DNA of 64,000 nt from CAWCAW01 sp963714125 (GTDB taxonomy: Bacteria; Actinomycetota; Acidimicrobiia; Acidimicrobiales; UBA8190). A program made the position numbers and the translations under genes. Location of the stretch: positions 1,612,001 to 1,676,000 of the forward strand of contig OY970234.1 in the NCBI GenBank assembly GCA_963714125.1, given 5' to 3'. The notes under the pieces were generated by a model. That model did not search any database, was not told the DNA's origin, and saw only the letters and a list, made by a program, of their open reading frames with translations. Below, piece by piece: positions 57,555 to 64,000 of this stretch. Each line of letters opens with the position of its first letter. Positions within the stretch are counted from its first letter, which is position 1.

Positions 57555-57686
57555 GGTCCGTGGGTCCTCCGGGGGCGCTGATGGCCACGGCGACGGACGT
57601 CCCGGCGTGGCATGGGACACCGTTAGTCTGGGGTCGAGAGCTCAAGTAGCAGTGCTCAACAGGTAGCGAGTCCCCAAGAGGAGGTG

Positions 57687-59099
57687 ATGGCGACGGCCGA
57701 AGGAACCGAATTCGACGTCGTAGTGGTGGGCGGGGGTCCCGGAGGGTACGCCGCCGCGCTCTACGGCGCTTCGGCCGGGTTGTCGGTAGCCGTCGTCGAG
57801 CGCGACAAGGTGGGGGGCACCTGCCTGCACCGCGGGTGCATCCCCGCCAAGGAGTTCCTGGAGACGGCCTCTGTCGTGCGCACGGTCTCGAGTGCCGAGG
57901 ATTTCGGCGTGCACGCCGGAGCGCCCACCATCGAATTCTCGGTCAGCCAGAGCCGCAAGCAAAAAATCGTCGATCAGCTCTACAAGGGTCTGGCCGGGCT
58001 GATGAAAGGCCGGGGCATCACGGTCTTCACCGGCTCAGGCACGCTGCTGCCGGACCGAAAGGTCCAAGTCGACAGCGTCGACGGCTCGACGGTGCTATCC
58101 GGACGCCACGTGATTTTGGCCCCGGGATCCGAACCACGGAGCATCCCCGGTTTCGACGTCGATGGCACCGTGGTCCTCGACTCCGATGACGTGCTCGATC
58201 TCACCGAGCTGCCCGCCACGGTGGCGGTGATCGGCGGTGGGGCCATCGGCTGTGAGTTCGCCTCCATGTTCGCCGACCTCGGTTCGCAGGTGACCGTGCT
58301 CGAGGCGCTACCTACCTTGTTGCCAGGTTGCGATGAGGACGTGGTGGCCGTGGTGGCCCGTGCTTTTCGTAAGCGCGGCATCACCGTGCACAGCGGAGTG
58401 AAGGTCAATGGGCACACTCCCGCTGCCACCGGCACCACCGTTTCGTTCGGCGACCAGGAGTCCATCGCTGTCGACGCCGTGGTTGTCTCGGTGGGGCGTC
58501 GCCCGCTGTCAGACGGTCTGCTCGCCGAGGGGACAGGAGTCGAGCTCGACCAGCGCGGCTACGTCACCGTCGACGAGCACATGCGAACCACGGCCGAAGG
58601 CGTGTGGGCGGTGGGCGACATCGTCAACACGCCGCAGCTCGCCCATGTCGGTTTCGCCGAAGCCATCGTGACTATCAAGGCAATACTCGGCGAGTCGGTG
58701 ATACCCGTCGACTACTCCAAGGTGCCCTGGTGCATCTACTGCCATCCCGAGGTGGCCTTCGCCGGGCTCACCGAGTCGGCGGCGCGCGCCGCTGGTATCG
58801 ATGTCGTGGTGAAGAAGGACCCCTTCGGTGGCAACAGCCGGGCGCGCATCATCGGGGAAACCGAGGGGCTCGTCAAGGTCATTGCCGAACGCGCCCCTGA
58901 CGGGCGCGCCGGGCGGATCATCGGTGTGCACATGGTGGGTCCGTGGGTCACCGAGCAACTCGGTCAGGCCTACTTGGCGGTGAACTGGGAAGCGACGCCA
59001 GACGAGGTGGGTCAATTCATCCAGCCACATCCCACGCTGTCGGAATCTTTTGGGGAGACCATCCTGGCCCTGACCGGAAGGGGACTGCACGTTGGCTGA
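57687..59099 (+). CDS. lpdA: Dihydrolipoyl dehydrogenase (E3)
   Basis: A 470-residue flavoprotein disulfide reductase. FDVVVVGGGPGGYAAALYGA (FAD), VGGTCLHRGCIPAKEFLETA (redox disulfide C-x4-C), VIGGGAIGCEFASMFADLGS (NAD), WAVGDIVNTPQLAHVGFAEA (second FAD block) and QPHPTLSESFGE (catalytic His-Glu dyad in the partner chain). It re-oxidises the dihydrolipoyl groups of E2, giving NADH. AGGAGG is two to four bases from both GTG 57684 and ATG 57687. Its stop overlaps the E2 start by eight bases, and lipB-lipA follows. Confidence 0.95.
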   Translation: MATAEGTEFDVVVVGGGPGGYAAALYGASAGLSVAVVERDKVGGTCLHRGCIPAKEFLETASVVRTVSSAEDFGVHAGAPTIEFSVSQSRKQKIVDQLYKGLAGLMKGRGITVFTGSGTLLPDRKVQVDSVDGSTVLSGRHVILAPGSEPRSIPGFDVDGTVVLDSDDVLDLTELPATVAVIGGGAIGCEFASMFADLGSQVTVLEALPTLLPGCDEDVVAVVARAFRKRGITVHSGVKVNGHTPAATGTTVSFGDQESIAVDAVVVSVGRRPLSDGLLAEGTGVELDQRGYVTVDEHMRTTAEGVWAVGDIVNTPQLAHVGFAEAIVTIKAILGESVIPVDYSKVPWCIYCHPEVAFAGLTESAARAAGIDVVVKKDPFGGNSRARIIGETEGLVKVIAERAPDGRAGRIIGVHMVGPWVTEQLGQAYLAVNWEATPDEVGQFIQPHPTLSESFGETILALTGRGLHVG

Positions 59100-60516
59100 C
59101 GTGACCATGCCGCAACTCGGTGAAACTGTGACCGAGGGCACCATCACCAAATGGCTCAAGTCCGTCGGTGACACCATTGGTCGAGACGAGCCGTTGTTCG
59201 AAGTGTCGACGGACAAGGTCGATTCCGAGGTGCCGTCACCCGCCGCCGGTGTGCTTTCCGAGATTCGTGTCCAAGAGGGTGAGACCGTCGATGTCGGCAC
59301 CGTTCTGGCCGTGGTCTCCGACGGTGCCCAAGGCTCGCCCCCCGCCGCGCCGGCATCAGAGCCCGCCGCCGAGGCCGCGCCGCCACCGCCCCCTCCGGCG
59401 TCGGCCCCGGTGGTGCCCGCCGCCCCCGCCGCGGCTCCGCCGCCCCCGGCCCCTCCGCCGGCAGCTGCACCGCCAGCGCCAGCGCCCGCGCCCGCGGCCG
59501 CTCCCGCAACCACCGCCGCCTCCGACAGCGCCGCCAGTGACGGCATCGCCAGCCGGGTTCTCTCGCCCGTGGTGCGCAAGCTTCTCGACGAGAACAGCAT
59601 CGATGCCTCCGAGGTGCGCGGCACCGGTATCGGCGGCCGCATCACGCGAGCCGATGTCCTTGATGCCATCGACAGCCGTCGAGCCGGAGGCGCTCCCGCC
59701 GCGTCGGCCGGTACGCGGGCCCAGCCGGCTCCGGCACCCGCTGCGCCTGCCGCCAGCGCCCCGGCCCCAGCACCGGCACCTTCGGTTTCATCGGCGACGG
59801 CGGGCGAGGACGAGGTCATCCCGTTTACCAATATCCGGCGTCGTACCGCCGAGCACATGGTGCGTTCCAAGGCCACCTCGCCGCACACGCTGGTGGTGTT
59901 GGAAGCGGATTACGAAGCGGTCGAGCGTGTGCGGCGCAGCCACGGCAAGCAGTTCAAGGCCGAGGAGGGCTTCTCGCTCACGTACCTGCCGTTCGTGGCG
60001 CGCGCCACGGTGGAGGCGCTGCACGAGTGGCCGAACCTCAACGCCTCGGTGGGGGAGGACGCGCTCATCGTCCACCATCGCGTCAACCTGGGGATCGCCG
60101 TGGACCTCGACCACCACGGTCTCATCGTGCCTGTCGTGCCTCGAGCCGAGGAGCTCACGTTGCGGGGCATCGCCCGGCGGTTCCACGAACTCGCCGATCG
60201 AGCCCGCTCGAAGAAGCTGAGCGCCGATGACATCTCGGGTGGCACCTTCTCGATCACCAACGCCGGTCCGTTCGGGACCTTCCTCACGTCGCCGATCATC
60301 AACCAACCCCAGGTGGCCATCTTGTCCACCGACGGAATAAAGCGGCGACCGACTGTCGTGACGCAAGACGACGGGGGAGAGGCCATCGCCATTCACTCCA
60401 TGGGGTTGCTGTCCCTGGCGTGGGACCACCGAGCCGTCGACGGGGCCTATGCCGCCGCCTTCGTGGCCCGGGTGGTGGAGCTGCTCAGCTCGCACGACTG
60501 GTCCGCCGAGCTCTAG
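59092..60516 (+). CDS. Dihydrolipoamide acyltransferase (E2), pyruvate- or 2-oxoglutarate-type
   Basis: A 474-residue E2 with one N-terminal lipoyl domain (MPQLGETVTEGTITKWLKSV, lipoyl Lys in FEVSTDKVDSEVPSP), a Pro/Ala linker, a peripheral-subunit-binding domain (VLSPVVRKLLDENSIDASEV, GTGIGGRITRADVLD), a second Pro/Ala linker and the catalytic domain (ending WDHRAVDGAYAAAFVARVVE, with the H-x3-DG motif and SITNAGPFGTFLTSPIINQP). It moves the acyl group from E1 to CoA. The start is TTG (59092), eight bases before the lpd stop; GTG at 59101 is an alternative. It works with AceE and Lpd, and the lipoylation enzyme gene follows. Confidence 0.92.
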   Translation: MADVTMPQLGETVTEGTITKWLKSVGDTIGRDEPLFEVSTDKVDSEVPSPAAGVLSEIRVQEGETVDVGTVLAVVSDGAQGSPPAAPASEPAAEAAPPPPPPASAPVVPAAPAAAPPPPAPPPAAAPPAPAPAPAAAPATTAASDSAASDGIASRVLSPVVRKLLDENSIDASEVRGTGIGGRITRADVLDAIDSRRAGGAPAASAGTRAQPAPAPAAPAASAPAPAPAPSVSSATAGEDEVIPFTNIRRRTAEHMVRSKATSPHTLVVLEADYEAVERVRRSHGKQFKAEEGFSLTYLPFVARATVEALHEWPNLNASVGEDALIVHHRVNLGIAVDLDHHGLIVPVVPRAEELTLRGIARRFHELADRARSKKLSADDISGGTFSITNAGPFGTFLTSPIINQPQVAILSTDGIKRRPTVVTQDDGGEAIAIHSMGLLSLAWDHRAVDGAYAAAFVARVVELLSSHDWSAEL

Positions 60517-60552
60517 ACGCTCGCGCCACACAGCACAGGTCGTTCGTCGCTC

Positions 60553-62208
60553 ATGTTCCGAGTCCGCTGGTTAGGCCGGGTTCCGTATACAGAGGCCTTC
60601 GCCTTGCAGCTGGCGTTGCGCGACCGGGGGACCGACGATCATCTCCTGCTTCTCGAGCACCCTCATGTGTTCACCCTGGGACTGCGCGGTGATCCCGGCC
60701 ACGTGCTGGTCGACCCCGCTGCGGTGGGGGCCGAGTTGATCCGCACTGATCGAGGCGGAGACGTCACGTACCACGGTCCCGGACAGCTCGTTGCCTACCC
60801 CATCGTGTCGCTGGCCATGGGTCCTGATGCCATCCCGGGGCATGTGCGCGGCCTTGAACAGGTGGTCATCGACACCCTCGCAGATCTCGGCGTGGAGGCC
60901 GGTCGATTGGAGGGCTACCCGGGCGTATGGGTGGAGCCCGATGGACCCACCCCCCGCAAAATCTGTGCCATTGGCGTCCGGGTCGGTCACGGCCGGTCCA
61001 TGCATGGGTTGGCGCTCAACGTTGATCCCGATCTGACGTGGTTCGATCGCATCGTGCCGTGCGGCATCCCTGACAAAGCCGTGACGTCGCTGGCGGCCGA
61101 AGGGGTGCCGATCACCATGGCCGGGGTCGTCGACGCGCTGGCGCGCCGTGCTGTCGAGCATTGGGCGCCGTCGGGCATCGTCGATCGTCAGGACGTGGCG
61201 TGGAGCGCCGCCTCAACAGGGGGACGTCGTCAATTCGCCGAACCGGTGGCCCCGCCCGGCGAACGCATCAAGGTGCGGTTGCGCCAAGCCGGTGTCGAAC
61301 CCGAGGCCGGGTTGCCCCTGTCGACGCGTAAACCGCCGTGGTTGCGGGTGCCGGCACGCATGGGGACGGAGTTTCTTGCTCTGCGTTCGACCGTACGGGA
61401 GCACGCGCTGGTCACCGTGTGCGAGGAAGCCGGCTGCCCCAACATCTTCGAGTGCTGGGCTGACGGCACGGCCACCTTCATGATCAACGGTGAGCGCTGT
61501 ACCCGAGCATGTGGATTCTGTCTGGTCGACACCAGGCATCCGTTGCCCACCGACCCCGAAGAACCCGAGCACGTGGCGCGCGCCGTTGAGGACCTGGGCC
61601 TCGCCCACGCTGTGGTGACAGCAGTGGCGCGCGACGACATGGCCGACGGAGGTGCAGCCGGATTCGTGGCCACCATTGACGCCATACGGCGCCGCCGCCC
61701 GGCCACTGCGGTGGAGGTCCTCATCCCCGACTGCAAGGGTGACGCCGCATCGCTCAGTGCCATCTTCGAGGCGCGCCCTGACGTGCTCAATCACAATCTC
61801 GAAACCGTGGCCCGCTTGCAGCGAGCCGTGCGTCCCTCGGCTGGCTACGCCCGCAGCTTGGCCGTGCTGGCCCGGGCCAAAGACGCCGGGCTGACCACCA
61901 AGTCCGGTGTCATGGTGGGTCTCGGCGAGACCCTCGACGAGCTCGTGGGGGCCATCGCCGACATCCGGGCCGTCGGTACGGACATTTTGACCGTGGGCCA
62001 GTACGTGCGGCCCAGTGCCGCCCACATTCCCGTGCAGCGATGGTGGGAGCCCCACGAATTCGAAACGCTGGCAGCCCGGGCCCGCGCCATGGGGTTCGCG
62101 CACGTGGAGGCGTCGCCGTTGGCACGCTCGAGTTACCACGCCCGCAGCGCGGCCGCCTCAGTGCCGCCGCGGGCACTGGTTCTTGCTTCGGAGCCCGCGG
62201 CCCGATGA
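60553..62208 (+). CDS. Fused lipoate biosynthesis enzyme: octanoyltransferase LipB + lipoyl synthase LipA
   Basis: A 551-residue fusion of two consecutive enzymes. Residues 1-215 are LipB: RGGDVTYHGPGQLVAYP, catalytic Lys136 in RKICAIGVR and Cys170 in PCGIPDKAVTSL. After a short linker (about 216-250) comes LipA, a radical-SAM enzyme: auxiliary cluster Cys290, Cys295, Cys301 in CEEAGCPNIFEC, and SAM cluster Cys316, Cys320, Cys323 in CTRACGFC. It ends FAHVEASPLARSSYHA with the conserved SSYHA. LipB loads octanoate on E2 and LipA inserts the sulfurs. The two halves are each complete, so both steps should work in one chain. ATG 60553; the M24 peptidase overlaps its stop (ATGA). Confidence 0.95.
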   Translation: MFRVRWLGRVPYTEAFALQLALRDRGTDDHLLLLEHPHVFTLGLRGDPGHVLVDPAAVGAELIRTDRGGDVTYHGPGQLVAYPIVSLAMGPDAIPGHVRGLEQVVIDTLADLGVEAGRLEGYPGVWVEPDGPTPRKICAIGVRVGHGRSMHGLALNVDPDLTWFDRIVPCGIPDKAVTSLAAEGVPITMAGVVDALARRAVEHWAPSGIVDRQDVAWSAASTGGRRQFAEPVAPPGERIKVRLRQAGVEPEAGLPLSTRKPPWLRVPARMGTEFLALRSTVREHALVTVCEEAGCPNIFECWADGTATFMINGERCTRACGFCLVDTRHPLPTDPEEPEHVARAVEDLGLAHAVVTAVARDDMADGGAAGFVATIDAIRRRRPATAVEVLIPDCKGDAASLSAIFEARPDVLNHNLETVARLQRAVRPSAGYARSLAVLARAKDAGLTTKSGVMVGLGETLDELVGAIADIRAVGTDILTVGQYVRPSAAHIPVQRWWEPHEFETLAARARAMGFAHVEASPLARSSYHARSAAASVPPRALVLASEPAAR

Positions 62209-63419
62209 CGACACCCTCCTCCTCATCGCCACCGTCGAATGCCTCCAGTGCCGAGGCCCGCGTCCGCCGCATGGCGCGCGTGCGAGAGCGCATGGACGTG
62301 GTCGGTGTCGACGCCGTGCTCTTGTCCCACGGTGCTGACCTGCCGTGGCTCATCGGCTACCGGGCCATGCCCCTCGAGCGTCTCACCCTGCTGGTGTTGC
62401 CCCGCCACGGTGACCCCGTGCTCCTCGTCCCCAAACTGGAAGCCCCGCGCGTGCCTGACCCCGGCGGCACCGACACCGCCGGCGCCGAACCCCTTTTCGC
62501 CTTGCGCCCGTGGTCCGAAGACGAAGACCCCGTCGCCCTGGCCGTCGATATTTTGGCTGGGCTCGATGCGCAGGCCCCCACGTTGGCTATTTCCGATCGC
62601 GCTTGGGCCACGTCGTTGCTGGCGTTGCAGCGACGGTTGCCCGACGCCCGTTGGGTGCCGTCATCGGAGGTGACGTCGCCGGTGCGGGCCATCAAGGACG
62701 CGGCCGAGATCGCCGTGCTGCGCGCTGCCGGCGCTGCTGCCGATCGGGTGGCGGCCGCCTTGCAGGGTGGCGATATCCCCCTGGTGGGACGGCGCGAGAT
62801 CGAGGTGTCCGACGAGATCTCGCGACGGCTTTTGGAGGAGGGACACCGCCGCGTCAATTTTGCCATCGTCGGCAGCGGCCCCAATGGGGCGAGCCCTCAT
62901 CACGACGCCGGTGCACGACGCCTCGAGGTCGGTGACGTGGTGGTGTGCGACTTTGGCGGCGAGCTCGTCATCTCCGAGCCCGGTGCTGCCGAGCAAGACG
63001 CCATCGGTTACTGCTCGGACATCACCCGCACGGTGGCCGTCGGTGAGGTCAGCGCCGAAGTGGCCGAGACCTACGAAGTGTTGCGCATGGCCCAGCAGGC
63101 CGCGGTGGCGGCCGTCGCCCCCGGAGTGTCGGCCGAGCACGTTGACGACGTTGCTCGCCGGATCATCACTGATGCCGGATTTGGAGACCTCTTTATCCAC
63201 CGCACCGGGCACGGAATTGGGATCGAGGAGCACGAGGACCCCTATGTCGTGGCCGGTAACACCACGGCGCTGGTGGTTGGTCATGCCTTTTCGGTGGAGC
63301 CGGGCATCTATGTGCCCGGGCGCTTCGGCATGCGCCTTGAGGACATCGTGGTGGTCGCTGACGGAGGTGTGGACCCCCTTAACACCGTTGACCATGGCCT
63401 GGTGGTCGTGGACGCCTGA
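62205..63419 (+). CDS. M24-family metallopeptidase (Xaa-Pro aminopeptidase-like)
   Basis: A 404-residue creatinase/prolidase-type protein. The N-terminal domain (ARVRERMDVVGVDAVLLSHG) is the usual creatinase-N fold. The peptidase domain has VVCDFGGELVISE (first metal Asp region), YCSDITRTVAVGE (second Asp), HRTGHGIGIEEHEDPYV (His) and VEPGIYVPGRFGMRLEDIVV with two metal-ligand Glu residues. It would release residues before proline or act on related amides. The first 20 residues are Ser/Pro-rich. ATG start inside the lipB-lipA stop codon, so it is the last gene of that run. Confidence 0.92.
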   Translation: MTTPSSSSPPSNASSAEARVRRMARVRERMDVVGVDAVLLSHGADLPWLIGYRAMPLERLTLLVLPRHGDPVLLVPKLEAPRVPDPGGTDTAGAEPLFALRPWSEDEDPVALAVDILAGLDAQAPTLAISDRAWATSLLALQRRLPDARWVPSSEVTSPVRAIKDAAEIAVLRAAGAAADRVAAALQGGDIPLVGRREIEVSDEISRRLLEEGHRRVNFAIVGSGPNGASPHHDAGARRLEVGDVVVCDFGGELVISEPGAAEQDAIGYCSDITRTVAVGEVSAEVAETYEVLRMAQQAAVAAVAPGVSAEHVDDVARRIITDAGFGDLFIHRTGHGIGIEEHEDPYVVAGNTTALVVGHAFSVEPGIYVPGRFGMRLEDIVVVADGGVDPLNTVDHGLVVVDA

Positions 63420-63467
63420 CAGAGAGAACCGGTCGGATCACTTGAGCCAAGAGAGCGGAGCACAGCT

Positions 63468-64000
63468 GTGGATCTGGGGATCGAAGGCAAGGTGGCGTTG
63501 GTAACCGCCTCGTCACGCGGGTTAGGTAAAGCCTCGGCATTAGCCCTCGCCGCCGAAGGCGCCAAGGTGGTGATCACGGCGCGAGGTGAAAAGTCGTTGG
63601 CCAAGGCCGAGGAGGAGCTTCGACACGCCGGGGCCGAAGTCTTCGCCGTGACCACCGACGTCACCGATCCTGAGGTGCCGGCCCAACTGGTGGCCGCCGC
63701 CGTGCAGCGTTACGGGCAGCTCGACATCGTTGTCGCCAACGCGGGAGGCCCGCCCGCCGGAGGGGCGCTCGACCTCGACGACGACGCCCTGCGGGCTGCC
63801 ATCGAGGCCAACCTGCTGACATCGGTGCGCCTGGTACGTGAGGCCCTGCCTCATCTGCGCGCCGGGGGGTGGGGCCGGCTCCTGTGCATCGCGTCGTATT
63901 CGGTGGTTCAGCCCGTTCCCAAGCTGTCGCTGTCGAACACGGCCCGCTCCGGCTTGCGGGCTTGGGCCAAGACCGCCGCCCTCGACATCGCCGCTGACGA
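63468..64000 (+). CDS. SDR-family oxidoreductase, N-terminal part (cut by window edge), atypical active site
   Basis: The first 177 codons of a short-chain dehydrogenase; the rest lies past base 64000. It starts GTG and reads GKVALVTASSRGLGKASALAL (cofactor motif), VVITARGEKSL (Arg suggesting NADP), VVANAGGPPAGGAL (NAG region) and LLCIASYSVVQPVPKLSLSN. At the active site the Ser is present but the usual Tyr-x3-Lys reads SNTARSGL, so the Tyr and Lys are replaced. This pattern (LSN-x-xRAGL) is known in a subset of SDRs annotated as FabG-like and may mean a different mechanism or activity. GTG at 63468-63470 is used. Confidence 0.85.
   Translation, partial: MDLGIEGKVALVTASSRGLGKASALALAAEGAKVVITARGEKSLAKAEEELRHAGAEVFAVTTDVTDPEVPAQLVAAAVQRYGQLDIVVANAGGPPAGGALDLDDDALRAAIEANLLTSVRLVREALPHLRAGGWGRLLCIASYSVVQPVPKLSLSNTARSGLRAWAKTAALDIAAD

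Overview
This is 64 kb of high-GC bacterial chromosome, packed with genes on both strands. The content points to an actinobacterium, and by inference to a deep-branching class such as Acidimicrobiia. The pointers are an F420 biosynthesis gene (cofC) and an F420-type luciferase-like oxidoreductase, a PIG-L deacetylase and a DinB protein of the kinds linked to mycothiol, an imuA'-imuB-dnaE2 mutasome under an actinobacterial LexA box, an HU protein with a long Lys/Ala tail, and two tiny ribosomal proteins (bL37-like and bS22-like) first noticed in mycobacterial ribosomes. GTG starts and 4-base stop/start overlaps (GTGA, ATGA) are common. There is no phage, insertion sequence, CRISPR array or rRNA operon. 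One tRNA gene, tRNA-Gln(UUG), is present.

Layout. 1-9.1 kb: the start of an F420-type oxidoreductase, an NFU Fe-S scaffold, an AidB-like acyl-CoA dehydrogenase divergent from a MarR-MFS pair, a second acyl-CoA dehydrogenase, and an unusual pair made of an NRAMP-like transporter and a soluble MgtE-type magnesium-sensor protein. 9.2-13.6 kb: a cassette of glycosyltransferase, methyltransferase, terpenoid-cyclase-fold protein and second methyltransferase, plus a GDT1-type transporter. 13.7-25.7 kb: mostly housekeeping: M1 aminopeptidase, PfkB kinase, glycerophosphodiesterase, YchF, RsmI, MetRS, TatD, RsmA, IspE, with bL37 and bS22 in the gaps. 25.7-27.4 kb: VOC protein, tRNA-Gln, DinB protein and small Cys-rich proteins. 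27.5-34.6 kb: dnaE2, imuB and imuA' behind a LexA box, preceded by a lone VirD4/TraG-like ATPase and a small, apparently frameshifted gene. 34.8-36.0 kb: HU and a histone-H1-like protein, closed by a strong terminator. 36-44 kb: PIG-L deacetylase-cofC, gpsA, class III cyclase, GH38 mannosidase, acyl-CoA synthetase. 44-52.9 kb: small enzymes, RNase HII, two more acyl-CoA dehydrogenases, an EamA transporter, a glutamate dehydrogenase with an apparent frameshift, an MBL hydrolase, thiE and a HhH glycosylase. 53-64 kb: aceE, RNase HI, an SDR, a DUF2203 protein, then lpd, E2, a lipB-lipA fusion, an M24 peptidase and the start of another SDR.

How the genes work together. The pyruvate dehydrogenase parts (aceE; lpd-E2) lie close to the enzyme that makes their lipoyl cofactor, here a single LipB-LipA polypeptide. 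The SOS-type operon encodes a translesion polymerase set whose hub protein, ImuB, has lost much of its polymerase-like core but kept the clamp-binding motif and the C-terminal region. Four acyl-CoA dehydrogenases, an acyl-CoA synthetase and SDRs suggest fatty acid, steroid or similar acyl-CoA catabolism. The features most worth follow-up are the NRAMP/MgtE split pair, the compact ImuB, the small Cys-rich paralogues, the frameshifted gene beside the VirD4-like ATPase, the glutamate dehydrogenase frameshift and the LipB-LipA fusion. All family assignments come from reading the sequences; no database search was run.
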